Positions 1 through 5,681 of a stretch of 6,753 nucleotides of DNA are shown piece by piece; positions within the stretch are counted from its first letter, which is position 1; each line of letters starts with the position of its first letter. The DNA is from an uncultured Oscillospiraceae bacterium (GTDB taxonomy: Bacteria > Bacillota > Clostridia > Oscillospirales > Oscillospiraceae). Below the pieces are notes generated by a model, which saw only the letters and a list, made by a program, of their open reading frames with translations, ran no database searches and was not told the origin of the DNA. The stretch covers positions 1 through 6,753 of the forward strand of contig CALWVX010000099.1 of the NCBI GenBank assembly GCA_944385065.1. The letters are read 5' to 3'. The position numbers were made by a program, and so were the translations under genes.

Positions 1-596
1 GAGCCGGCCAGCCAGCCGGCGTGGCGGCCCATGATCTCGATGACGGTGATCATGCCGGTGTCGTACACATGGGCGTCCTGCCACACCTCGGCGCAGGAGG
101 TGGCGATGTACTTGGCGGCGGAGGCGAAGCCGGGGCAGTGGTCGGTGCCGTTCAGGTCGTTGTCGATGGTCTTGGGCACGCCCATGATGCGGCACTCATA
201 GCCCACCTTCTGCATGTACTTGGAGATCTTGTTGCAGGTGTCCATGGAGTCGTTGCCGCCGTTGTAGAAGAAGTAGCGGACGTTGTATTTCTTGAAAATT
301 TCCAGGATGCGCTGATAGTCGGTGTCATCCACATCGGGGTCGGCCAGCTTATACCGGCAGGAACCCAGGGCAGAGGAGGGGGTATACTGCAGCAGGTCCA
401 GTTCCTTGGGATCCTCCTGTCCCATGTCGTACAGCTTGTCCTCCAGGACTCCCTTGATGCCGTGAGCAGCTCCCAGGACACGGGTGATGCACTCGGACTT
501 CAGGGCGGTCTGAATGACTCCCTGGGCGCTGGCGTTGATGACTGCGGTGGGGCCGCCGGACTGGCCGATGATACAGGCTCCGGTGAGTTTCTCCAT
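1..596 (-). CDS. pfp: Diphosphate--fructose-6-phosphate 1-phosphotransferase (PPi-type phosphofructokinase), C-terminus off window
   Basis: Phosphofructokinase family enzyme that phosphorylates fructose 6-phosphate to fructose 1,6-bisphosphate in the cytosol, probably reversibly with pyrophosphate. The first 198 residues are visible and the gene runs off the left edge. Family motifs appear in order: GQSGGPTAVIN (11-21, phosphoryl-donor loop), GGNDS (113-117), PKTIDND (141-147, with the catalytic Asp at 145) and MGRHAGW (189-195). ATP enzymes have Gly where this protein has Asp116 and Lys142, and that Asp/Lys pair is the established mark of PPi use. The first Asp of the usual GGDDS is Asn115 here. 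The ATG at 596-594 is chosen because GAGGAGG (605-611) lies 8 nt upstream. An in-frame ATG at 620 would add eight residues but has no such site. The gene is divergent from the aldolase gene that encodes the next glycolytic step. The family is certain; donor specificity is inferred. Confidence 0.93.
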   Translation of the reverse strand, partial: MEKLTGACIIGQSGGPTAVINASAQGVIQTALKSECITRVLGAAHGIKGVLEDKLYDMGQEDPKELDLLQYTPSSALGSCRYKLADPDVDDTDYQRILEIFKKYNVRYFFYNGGNDSMDTCNKISKYMQKVGYECRIMGVPKTIDNDLNGTDHCPGFASAAKYIATSCAEVWQDAHVYDTGMITVIEIMGRHAGWLAG

Positions 597-661
597 GATA
601 AATTCCTCCTCAAACAGCATAGAAATAACGGGGAAAAAAGAACGCTTATGAAGACTTTTTT

Positions 662-690
662 AATATAACATGTCCACTTGTAATTATCAA
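662..690 (-). promoter_or_regulatory. Sigma-A-type promoter for the phosphofructokinase gene
   Basis: Read on the minus strand, the -35 box is TTGATA (685-690, 5/6 match), followed by a 17-bp spacer and the -10 box TATATT (662-667, 5/6). A TG dinucleotide one base upstream gives an extended -10. Transcription would start near 655, leaving a leader of about 59 nt. The -35 box lies inside the spacer of the opposing aldolase promoter. Confidence 0.7.
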
Positions 691-706
691 CCATCAATGG
701 TACAAT
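678..706 (+). promoter_or_regulatory. Sigma-A-type promoter for the aldolase gene
   Basis: The -35 box is TTGTAA (678-683, 4/6 match), followed by a 17-bp spacer and the -10 box TACAAT (701-706, 5/6). TG at 698-699 makes it an extended -10. Transcription would start near 713, giving a short leader of roughly 29 nt before the ATG at 742. It overlaps the leftward phosphofructokinase promoter. Confidence 0.7.
690..701. promoter_or_regulatory. Small dyad in the shared promoter region (possible operator)
   Basis: ACCATCAATGGT forms 5-bp inverted arms around a 2-nt centre. It lies between the -35 and -10 boxes of the aldolase promoter and touches the -35 box of the phosphofructokinase promoter. 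A repressor bound here could block both. The dyad is short and could be chance; no known regulator motif is recognised. Confidence 0.25.
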
Positions 707-726
707 AAGACTTGCCAAAATAATAA

Positions 727-732
727 GAGGAG
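727..732 (+). promoter_or_regulatory. Ribosome binding site that fixes the aldolase start
   Basis: GAGGAG ends directly against an in-frame ATG at 733, so it cannot serve that codon. It stands 9 nt before the ATG at 742, which is therefore the start. The resulting N-terminus (MPLVTTTEMF) fits the family. Confidence 0.8.
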
Positions 733-741
733 ATGGTCATT

Positions 742-1707
742 ATGCCATTGGTCACCACTACCGAAATGTTCAAGAAGGCCTACGACGGCGGGTACGCCAT
801 CGGCGCGTTCAACGTGAACAACATGGAGATCGTCCAGGGCATCACCGAGGCCGCCAAAGAGGTTAATGCCCCCCTGATCCTCCAGGTCTCCAAGGGTGCC
901 CGCGCCTATGCCAACCATACCTACCTGGTGAAGCTGGTGGAGGCCGCCATCATCGAGACCGGCCTGCCCATCTGCCTGCACCTGGACCACGGCGACAGCT
1001 TTGAGACCTGCAAGTCCTGCATCGACGGCGGCTTCACCTCCGTGATGATCGACGCCTCCTCCAAGCCCTTCGCCGAGAACATCGAGATCACCAAGAAGGT
1101 GGTGGAGTACGCCCACGACCACGGCGTGGTGGTAGAGGCCGAGCTGGGCGCTCTGGCCGGCATCGAGGACGACGTGAAGGTGTCCGCCGAGGAGTCCCAC
1201 TATACCAAGCCCGAGGAAGTGGAGGAGTTTGTCTCCAAGACCGGCTGTGACTCTCTGGCCATCGCCATCGGCACCAGCCACGGCGCCTATAAGTTCACCG
1301 CCGCTCAGTGCACCCGCAATGAGAAGGGCGAGCTGGTTCCCCCTCCGCTGCGCTTCGACATTCTGGATGAGGTCTCCAAGCGCCTGCCCGGATTCCCCAT
1401 CGTGCTCCACGGCTCTTCCTCCGTGCCTCAGAACTTCGTGAAGATGATCAACGAGAACGGCGGCAAGATGCCCGACGCCGTGGGCATCCCGGAGGAGCAG
1501 CTGCGTCAGGCCGCCCGCGGCGCGGTGTGCAAGATCAACATCGACTCCGACCTGCGTCTGGCCATGACCGGCACCATCCGTCAGTTCTTCACCGAGCACC
1601 CCGACAAGTTCGACCCCCGCGAGTACCTCAAGCCCGCCCGGGCCGCCATCAAGGAGCTGGTCAAGCACAAGCTCACCGACGTGCTGGGCTGCGACGGCAA
1701 AGCCTGA
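742..1707 (+). CDS. fba: Class II fructose-bisphosphate aldolase
   Basis: Zinc-dependent aldolase that cleaves fructose 1,6-bisphosphate reversibly to dihydroxyacetone phosphate and glyceraldehyde 3-phosphate in cytosolic glycolysis/gluconeogenesis. The protein is 321 residues, complete, with one TIM-barrel domain. Visible motifs are GAFNVNN (21-27), LHLDHGDS (79-86, catalytic Asp82 and zinc ligand His83), VVEAELGALAG (130-140, with Glu134), GTSHGAYKF (177-185, zinc ligand His180), LHGSSSVP (222-229, zinc ligand His223) and KINIDSDLR (264-272, substrate phosphate binding). HGSSSVP and the segment around GGKMPDAVG (240-248) resemble, from memory, the longer class IIB aldolases of Giardia and Helicobacter rather than the shorter Bacillus form. 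The insertion between the second and third zinc ligands is about 15 residues relative to the Bacillus form. The gene is monocistronic, with its own promoter and terminator, and divergent from pfp. A tagatose-bisphosphate aldolase is the alternative, but the pfp neighbour favours glycolysis. Confidence 0.96.
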   Translation: MPLVTTTEMFKKAYDGGYAIGAFNVNNMEIVQGITEAAKEVNAPLILQVSKGARAYANHTYLVKLVEAAIIETGLPICLHLDHGDSFETCKSCIDGGFTSVMIDASSKPFAENIEITKKVVEYAHDHGVVVEAELGALAGIEDDVKVSAEESHYTKPEEVEEFVSKTGCDSLAIAIGTSHGAYKFTAAQCTRNEKGELVPPPLRFDILDEVSKRLPGFPIVLHGSSSVPQNFVKMINENGGKMPDAVGIPEEQLRQAARGAVCKINIDSDLRLAMTGTIRQFFTEHPDKFDPREYLKPARAAIKELVKHKLTDVLGCDGKA

Positions 1708-1726
1708 TTTTCCGCCTTCACTTTTT

Positions 1727-1760
1727 AAAAGGAGCACCGAACAGGTGCTCCTTTTCTTTG
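1727..1760 (+). terminator. Intrinsic terminator of fba
   Basis: A perfect 12-bp stem (1727-1738 with 1744-1755) closes a 5-nt loop. Its core is GGAGCACC/GGTGCTCC, and the T-rich tail TTTTCTTT follows. It lies 19 nt after the fba stop. On the minus strand the stem is followed by only four Ts, so it should work mainly rightward. Confidence 0.9.
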
Positions 1761-1840
1761 TTCCAATGACAGCTTTTCCAAGGAAAACCGGGCTCTGATT
1801 CTCTCGGCGCTCTCTCCTGCCGCATAAGATGGGGGGAGAA

Positions 1841-1848
1841 AGGGGGAG
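1841..1848 (+). promoter_or_regulatory. Ribosome binding site supporting a GTG start for the amidase-domain gene
   Basis: AGGGGGAG lies 7 nt before the in-frame GTG at 1856. The upstream in-frame ATG at 1829 has only a pyrimidine-rich stretch before it and no Shine-Dalgarno. This makes GTG 1856 the better start. Confidence 0.6.
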
Positions 1849-1855
1849 AGAGGCT

Positions 1856-2359
1856 GTGCCGGAGCTGTTTCCTTATCGCAGGGCCGAAGCAGTGGAATAC
1901 GCCCACCGCTGGGCCTATGGGAGAAATCCAGCCTATGATGATTTTGAAGCCTTGGGCGGTGACTGCACTAATTTTGCGTCCCAATGTCTGTACGCCGGGG
2001 CCGGAGTGATGAATTTCACGCCCACCTTTGGCTGGTACTATCGCTCCCTGTCGGACCGGGCCCCTGCCTGGACCGGGGTGGAGTACCTGTTTCGTTTTCT
2101 GACTCGCCGTGAGCGGAGTCCGGGCCCTGTTGCCGTCCTGAGCAGCCTGGAGGATCTGCGCCCCGGAGATTTGGTTCAGCTGAGTTTCACCTCCGGGGCG
2201 TTCACACACTGTCCAGTCGTCATTGAAACAGGGGAGAGGGGAGCGCCGGAGACACTTCTTCTGGCCGCCCACAGCCAGGATGCCAATCTGCGTCCCCTGG
2301 CTTCCTACCCATACCGACAGGTGAGAGGCCTTCATATTCTGGGAGTGACAAGGGTTTGA
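1856..2359 (+). CDS. Amidase_6-domain protein (putative cysteine amidohydrolase)
   Basis: The protein is 167 residues from the GTG start, or 176 if the ATG at 1829 is used, and is filled by one putative amidase domain (Amidase_6, distantly NlpC/P60/CHAP-like). Conserved features are YRRAEAVEYAHRWA near the N-terminus, GGDCTNFASQCLYAG (34-48, likely nucleophile Cys37), TPTFGWYY (55-62), LRPGDLVQL (101-109) and FTHCPVVIE (116-124, likely catalytic His118). A late AAHSQDANLRPL segment (137-148) has His139 and Asp142. Such folds usually cut amide bonds in peptides or cell-wall material, but the substrate of this short group is not established. There is no signal peptide or membrane segment, so the protein is either cytosolic or exported by an unseen route. 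No convincing promoter is seen in the ~100 nt after the fba terminator. Domain assignment is firm; function is not. Confidence 0.85.
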   Translation: MPELFPYRRAEAVEYAHRWAYGRNPAYDDFEALGGDCTNFASQCLYAGAGVMNFTPTFGWYYRSLSDRAPAWTGVEYLFRFLTRRERSPGPVAVLSSLEDLRPGDLVQLSFTSGAFTHCPVVIETGERGAPETLLLAAHSQDANLRPLASYPYRQVRGLHILGVTRV

Positions 2360-2362
2360 AAC

Positions 2363-2410
2363 AGAGGAGGGCGGCTCGCACAACACTGTGCGGGCCGCCC
2401 TCCTCTTTCT
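2363..2410 (+). terminator. Long GC-rich hairpin between convergent genes
   Basis: A 20-bp stem (2363-2382 with 2387-2406, one T-G wobble) closes the loop ACAC. On the plus strand TTCTTT follows, giving an intrinsic terminator for the amidase gene. The hairpin also sits just 3' of the stop of the leftward PLP-enzyme gene, and in that direction TGTTTC follows. It may act bidirectionally, though less strongly leftward. Confidence 0.85.
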
Positions 2411-2411
2411 T

Positions 2412-3404
2412 TCAAGTTTTCTCCGCCTGGGCGTAAAGCGATCCGACGCCGCCGGTGTGCAGAAAGCAGACGCTGCCGTTTTCCGCGCCGCGGCGCAGCT
2501 CTTCCACCATACAGGCCAGCACCTTGCTGGTATACACATGGTCGGATAAGATCCCCTCCAGACGAGCCAGCATCAAAACAGCCGCCTCGCTCTCCTGGGT
2601 CGGAACACCCCACCCGTCCCCGCGAAACTCATCCGTAAGCCGACACAACTGTTCCAGGTTCGGCGGGGCGGGGCAGTCCAGGATGGCTGCGCTGGCCGCC
2701 ATTGTCTCCTGGATGGCGCGCTCAGCCCGTTCTCTGTCGTGCTCCACACTGACCGCCACAATGCGGAAAGGCATCCCGTACAGCCAGTTGCCCAGGGCCA
2801 ATCCTGCCGCCACGCCGCCGTTGCCCACCGGGGCATAGATGGTCAGCGGTCCAAGGTTCAGCTCTCTGCACTGTCGGACCAATTCCGGGATGGCACTGAC
2901 GTAGCCCAGAGCCCCCAGTCCGGTCGTCCCTCCGTTTTCAATGATATAGGGCCGGCGGCCTCTTGCGCGCAGCCGCATGACAAGTTCTTCTGCTTGCCTA
3001 TTGCGTTCGGCCTGAGAAACCCGTCCCATATAATGGACCCTCGCGCCCAGCAGCTGATTCAGCAGCAGATTTCCCGTCAGCTGGTCCGGACATTCCCCGT
3101 TCACGACCACTTCGCATTCCAGCCCCAGCCTGGCGCAGGCTGCGGCAGTCAAAGCGCACAGATTGGATTGTGGGGGACCGGAGACAACCACAAGATCACA
3201 GTGCTGATCCAGGCATTGCGCCAGGAGAAATTCCAGATTGCGTGTCTTGTTGCCCCCTGGGCCAAGGCCGGTCAGATCATCTCGTTTGATCCAGATGCCC
3301 GGGCGGCGGAGTACCCGCTCCATATGCTCCATGGGGTGCAGGGGAGTGGGGTGAATGCCCAGACTGATCCGGGGGACGGAAGACAGATAATCGCGCGTCT
3401 CCAT
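2412..3404 (-). CDS. D-cysteine desulfhydrase / ACC deaminase family PLP enzyme
   Basis: The protein is 330 residues, the usual length for this fold type II PLP family. Members include D-cysteine desulfhydrase (D-cysteine to pyruvate, H2S and ammonia), ACC deaminase and L-cysteate sulfo-lyase. Motifs visible are PTPL (19-22), IKRDDLTGLGPGGNKTRNLEF (39-59, Schiff-base Lys53), QSN (79-81), ENGGTTGLGALGYV (156-169), a glycine-rich cofactor phosphate loop GNGGVAAG (194-201), EGILSDHVYTSK (283-294) and HTGGVGSLYA (316-325). Several positions depart from the common family pattern: Leu82 where His usually follows QSN, GNGGV for GSGGT, and Gly-Ser where the last motif usually has Pro-Gly. The exact substrate is therefore open. 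The ATG is preceded at 8 nt by CAGGAGGT (3413-3420 on the minus strand). The gene is monocistronic, with its own promoter, convergent with the amidase gene and divergent from the dehydrogenase operon. Confidence 0.88.
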   Translation of the reverse strand: METRDYLSSVPRISLGIHPTPLHPMEHMERVLRRPGIWIKRDDLTGLGPGGNKTRNLEFLLAQCLDQHCDLVVVSGPPQSNLCALTAAACARLGLECEVVVNGECPDQLTGNLLLNQLLGARVHYMGRVSQAERNRQAEELVMRLRARGRRPYIIENGGTTGLGALGYVSAIPELVRQCRELNLGPLTIYAPVGNGGVAAGLALGNWLYGMPFRIVAVSVEHDRERAERAIQETMAASAAILDCPAPPNLEQLCRLTDEFRGDGWGVPTQESEAAVLMLARLEGILSDHVYTSKVLACMVEELRRGAENGSVCFLHTGGVGSLYAQAEKT

Positions 3405-3438
3405 ACCGGGATACCTCCTGTTCTGTCAAGCTGTTGTC

Positions 3439-3468
3439 ATTATAAGGGACAGGCCTCCCGGCCGGCAA
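3439..3468 (-). promoter_or_regulatory. Promoter of the PLP-enzyme gene
   Basis: The minus strand has a consensus TATAAT -10 box (3439-3444) and a TTGCCG -35 box (3463-3468, 4/6 match) with an 18-bp spacer. The start would be near 3432, giving a leader of about 28 nt that includes the Shine-Dalgarno sequence. Confidence 0.6.
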
Positions 3469-3634
3469 CTCTGAAAGTTTCCTAAACTGTCGAAATAAAG
3501 TTTAAACATTTTCCATAAGGGATTTCTTTTCGAACTGATATTTTCAGGAAAATTGCAGAAAAGGAAAAGTTGGGTTTTACCCTTGTGATTTGTTACAAAA
3601 TTATTTGTATAGAAAATAAATTTGAGAAATGATG
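3469..3634. other. AT-rich divergent intergenic region with small dyads
   Basis: This is the core of a 318-nt gap (3405-3722) without a gene. It is clearly more AT-rich than the flanking genes. It contains AGTTT-cct-AAACT (3476-3488), the perfect palindrome GTTTAAAC (3500-3507), GGGT-ttt-ACCC (3572-3582) and TTTGT-t-ACAAA (3589-3599). No ORF with a ribosome binding site, riboswitch fold or known RNA is recognised. It probably holds regulatory sites for the two divergent transcripts. Confidence 0.5.
3589..3599. promoter_or_regulatory. TTTGTTACAAA dyad upstream of the dehydrogenase promoter
   Basis: This is a perfect 5+1+5 dyad, 35 nt upstream of the -35 box at 3635. A second TTTGT occurs 15 bp further on (3604-3608). 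It contains a Rex-like TTGTTA half-site but not the full TTGTTA-n6-TAACAA pattern. It could be an operator or simply AT-rich chance. Confidence 0.25.
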
Positions 3635-3663
3635 TTGACAAATAGTTTGCGGGCCATTAAAAT
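3635..3663 (+). promoter_or_regulatory. Promoter of the acyl-CoA dehydrogenase-etfBA operon
   Basis: A consensus TTGACA -35 box (3635-3640), a 17-bp spacer and a TAAAAT -10 box (3658-3663, 5/6 match) make this the strongest promoter in the window. Transcription would begin near 3670, with a leader of about 53 nt. Confidence 0.8.
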
Positions 3664-3722
3664 TTTAGTATCAAAATGAACAAAAACCAGAGGTCCAAAA
3701 CGGATGAATTTGGAGGTTGTTT

Positions 3723-4865
3723 ATGGATTTCACACTGAGCAAGTCGCACCTGCTCCAGCAGGAACTCTTCCGCAGGTTTGCTGAAAACGAGATTCGTCCT
3801 CTGGCCAGAGAGATGGATGAGACCGAACAGTATAATATGGAGCTGCTGGCCAAGCTCCAGCGGTACGGATTCTTTGGAATCCCCTATGAAAAGGAGTACG
3901 GCGGAGCGGGGAGCGACACCCTGGCCTATACGCTCTGCATGGAAGAGGTGAGCAAGCAGGATGCCAGCACCGGGATTACCATTTCGGTTCACACCTCGCT
4001 GTGCTGCTCCTGCATCCACGACTTCGGCACGGAGGAGCAGAAGCGGAAATATCTGACTCCGCTGATCAACGGCAGCAAGATCGGCTGTTACGGGCTGACA
4101 GAGCCCAATGCGGGTAGCGATGCCGCCGGGCAGCAGACGGTGGCGGTTCGGGACGGGGACGACTATGTGATCACCGGCTCCAAAGTGTTCACCACCAACA
4201 GCGGATTTGCCGACACCTTCGTCATGTTTGCCCTGACCGACCGGGCTCTGGGCACCAAGAGTATGACCGCCTTCATTGTGGAACGGGACACGCCTGGCCT
4301 GACAGTCAGCGCCGACATTCCCCGCATGGGCATTCGGGCTGCCAGCAACTGCGTGGTTACCTATGACCATGTTAGAGTCCCCGCCAGCAACATGCTGGGC
4401 AAGGAGGGACAGGGCTTCAAAATCGCCATGAAGGCCCTGGACGGCGGCCGGATCGGCATCGCCGCGCAGTCTGTGGGCATCGCCCAGGGCGCGCTGAACG
4501 AGGCCGTCAAATATGTGAAGGAGCGCAAGCAGTTCGGCCGGCCCATTGCCGCCTTCCAGAACACCCAGTTCAAGCTGGCTGAGATGCAGACAAAAATTGA
4601 CGCCGCCCGGCTGATGACCTGGCGGGCCGCCGTCGCCAAGGACAACCACGAAAATTACTCGGTCTATGCGGCCATGGCCAAGCTGACCGCCTCCGAAGTG
4701 GCCAACGAGGTTACCCGCGGCTGCGTTCAGCTTCTGGGCGGCTACGGCTTTACCCGGGAATATCCGGTGGAGCGCATGATGCGCGACGCCAAGATCACAG
4801 AAATCTACGAGGGCACTTCGGAAGTCATGAAGATCGTGATCTCCGGCTCCATGAAACTGAAATAA
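3723..4865 (+). CDS. Acyl-CoA dehydrogenase, short-chain (butyryl-CoA dehydrogenase-like)
   Basis: This FAD flavoprotein interconverts acyl-CoA and trans-2-enoyl-CoA and exchanges electrons with the Etf encoded just downstream. The 380 residues are full family length. An N-terminal helical domain (from MDFTLSK) is followed by the beta domain with YGLTEPNAGSD (123-133) and the FTTNSG stretch (156-161), then a C-terminal helical domain. That last domain has ERKQFGRPIAAFQ (267-279), QLLGGYGFTREYPVERMMRD (336-355) and ITEIYEGTSEVMK (358-370), where Glu363 is the expected catalytic base. The ATG at 3723 is preceded by TGGAGGT (3711-3717); a TTG at 3717 overlaps that site and is unlikely. The bifurcating-type EtfB partner suggests NADH-driven crotonyl-CoA reduction, as in butyrate fermentation. 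However, the segment MGIRAASNC (202-210) differs from the GIRASST typical of Bcd, so the chain length or branching of the substrate is uncertain. Confidence 0.92.
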   Translation: MDFTLSKSHLLQQELFRRFAENEIRPLAREMDETEQYNMELLAKLQRYGFFGIPYEKEYGGAGSDTLAYTLCMEEVSKQDASTGITISVHTSLCCSCIHDFGTEEQKRKYLTPLINGSKIGCYGLTEPNAGSDAAGQQTVAVRDGDDYVITGSKVFTTNSGFADTFVMFALTDRALGTKSMTAFIVERDTPGLTVSADIPRMGIRAASNCVVTYDHVRVPASNMLGKEGQGFKIAMKALDGGRIGIAAQSVGIAQGALNEAVKYVKERKQFGRPIAAFQNTQFKLAEMQTKIDAARLMTWRAAVAKDNHENYSVYAAMAKLTASEVANEVTRGCVQLLGGYGFTREYPVERMMRDAKITEIYEGTSEVMKIVISGSMKLK

Positions 4866-4880
4866 GGAGGGGCGCTGAAT

Positions 4881-5669
4881 ATGAAGATTGTTGTCTGTAT
4901 CAAGCAGGTGCCCGACACGGCGGAAGTGAAGCTGGACCCCAAGACCAATACGCTGATCCGGGACGGGGTTCCCAGCATCATCAACCACGACGACAAATCC
5001 GGCCTGGAGATTGCCCTGAGGCTGCGGGACCAGGTGGGCGGCACGGTTACGGTGGTGTGTATGGGTCCTCCTCAGGCCGATGTGGCTCTGCGGGAGGCGC
5101 TGGCCATGGGCTGCGACAAGGCGGTTCTGGTCAGCGGACGGGAATTCGGCGGTTCGGATACCTACGCCACCGCCACCATTCTGGGCGCCGCCCTGCGGAA
5201 AATCGGGTATGATCTGGTGATCACCGGACGGCAGGCCATCGACGGGGATACCGCCCAGGTGGGTCCCCAGATCGCCGAACAGCTGGGGATTCCCCAGGTC
5301 AGCTATGCCGAGGAAGTGCAGATCCAGGGGGACCACGTGATTGTCAAGCGGCAGTTTGAGGATCAGTACCATATCCTCAAGGTTCAGCTTCCCTGTCTGA
5401 TCACCGCACTGAGCGAGCTGGCCGAGCCCCGGTACATGAGCGTGGGCGGCATTGTGGACGCCTACGAGCAGGAGGTCCAGGTTCTCGGCTTTGACGACCT
5501 GAAAGACGGCCTGAATCCGGAGTGGATCGGCTTGAGCGGTTCGCCCACCAATGTGCGTCAGTCCTTCACCAAACAGCCCAAGACCGGCGGAGAGGTTCTG
5601 TCCGGCCTATCCGCAGACGAGGCGGTGGAGGCCATCATGGCCAAGCTGATTCAGCGCCACATTATTTGA
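4881..5669 (+). CDS. etfB: Electron transfer flavoprotein subunit beta, bifurcating type
   Basis: Small subunit of the heterodimeric Etf that shuttles electrons to or from the acyl-CoA dehydrogenase. The protein is 262 residues, complete. Visible motifs are KQVPDTAEV (8-16), ALAMGCDKAVLVS (73-85), GRQAIDGDTAQVGPQIAE (116-133) and LPCLITALSELAEPRYMS (170-187, which includes the partner-recognition loop region). In electron-bifurcating Etfs the DGDTAQVGP segment belongs to the site holding the second, NADH-oxidising FAD, where non-bifurcating Etfs hold AMP. The expected overall role is NADH oxidation coupled to enoyl-CoA reduction and ferredoxin reduction. The Shine-Dalgarno AAGGAGG (4864-4870) overlaps the stop of the dehydrogenase gene and lies 10 nt before the ATG. 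The intergenic gap is 15 nt, so the genes are co-transcribed and probably translationally coupled. Bifurcation is inferred from motif and context. Confidence 0.95.
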   Translation: MKIVVCIKQVPDTAEVKLDPKTNTLIRDGVPSIINHDDKSGLEIALRLRDQVGGTVTVVCMGPPQADVALREALAMGCDKAVLVSGREFGGSDTYATATILGAALRKIGYDLVITGRQAIDGDTAQVGPQIAEQLGIPQVSYAEEVQIQGDHVIVKRQFEDQYHILKVQLPCLITALSELAEPRYMSVGGIVDAYEQEVQVLGFDDLKDGLNPEWIGLSGSPTNVRQSFTKQPKTGGEVLSGLSADEAVEAIMAKLIQRHII

Positions 5670-5681
5670 GGAGGGACAGCC

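Noticed and set aside
21..668. Plus-strand open frame (215 codons) opposite the phosphofructokinase gene
   Set aside because: It is the antisense of clear phosphofructokinase motifs, with biased composition and no family resemblance.
694..1737. Minus-strand open frame (347 codons) antisense to fba
   Set aside because: It has low-complexity Gly/Leu/His/Val composition with no motif and covers the certain aldolase gene and part of its terminator, so it is a shadow.
1774..1787. TTTTCC-AA-GGAAAA inverted repeat after the fba terminator
   Set aside because: The arms are short and AT-rich with a 2-nt centre that cannot form a normal hairpin loop. There is no T-tract and no link to a promoter, so it is probably chance.
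1823..1830. CATAAGAT resembling a sporulation sigma -10 element before the amidase-domain gene
   Set aside because: No matching upstream -35 element is present at the right distance, and the -10 match alone is too weak.
2739..3485. Plus-strand open frame (248 codons) opposite the PLP-enzyme gene
   Set aside because: It lies antisense to a full-length family member with an excellent ribosome binding site and runs through that gene's promoter.
3590..3610. Possible Rex operator (TTGTTA half-site)
   Set aside because: The second half TAACAA is absent at the required spacing, so I do not call a Rex site, only an unspecified dyad.
3657..5372. Very long minus-strand open frame (571 codons) antisense to the dehydrogenase and etfB genes
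   Set aside because: It is a codon-bias shadow of GC-rich genes: rich in His, Gly, Leu, Val and Asp, with no recognisable domain. It spans two well-supported plus-strand genes and the promoter.
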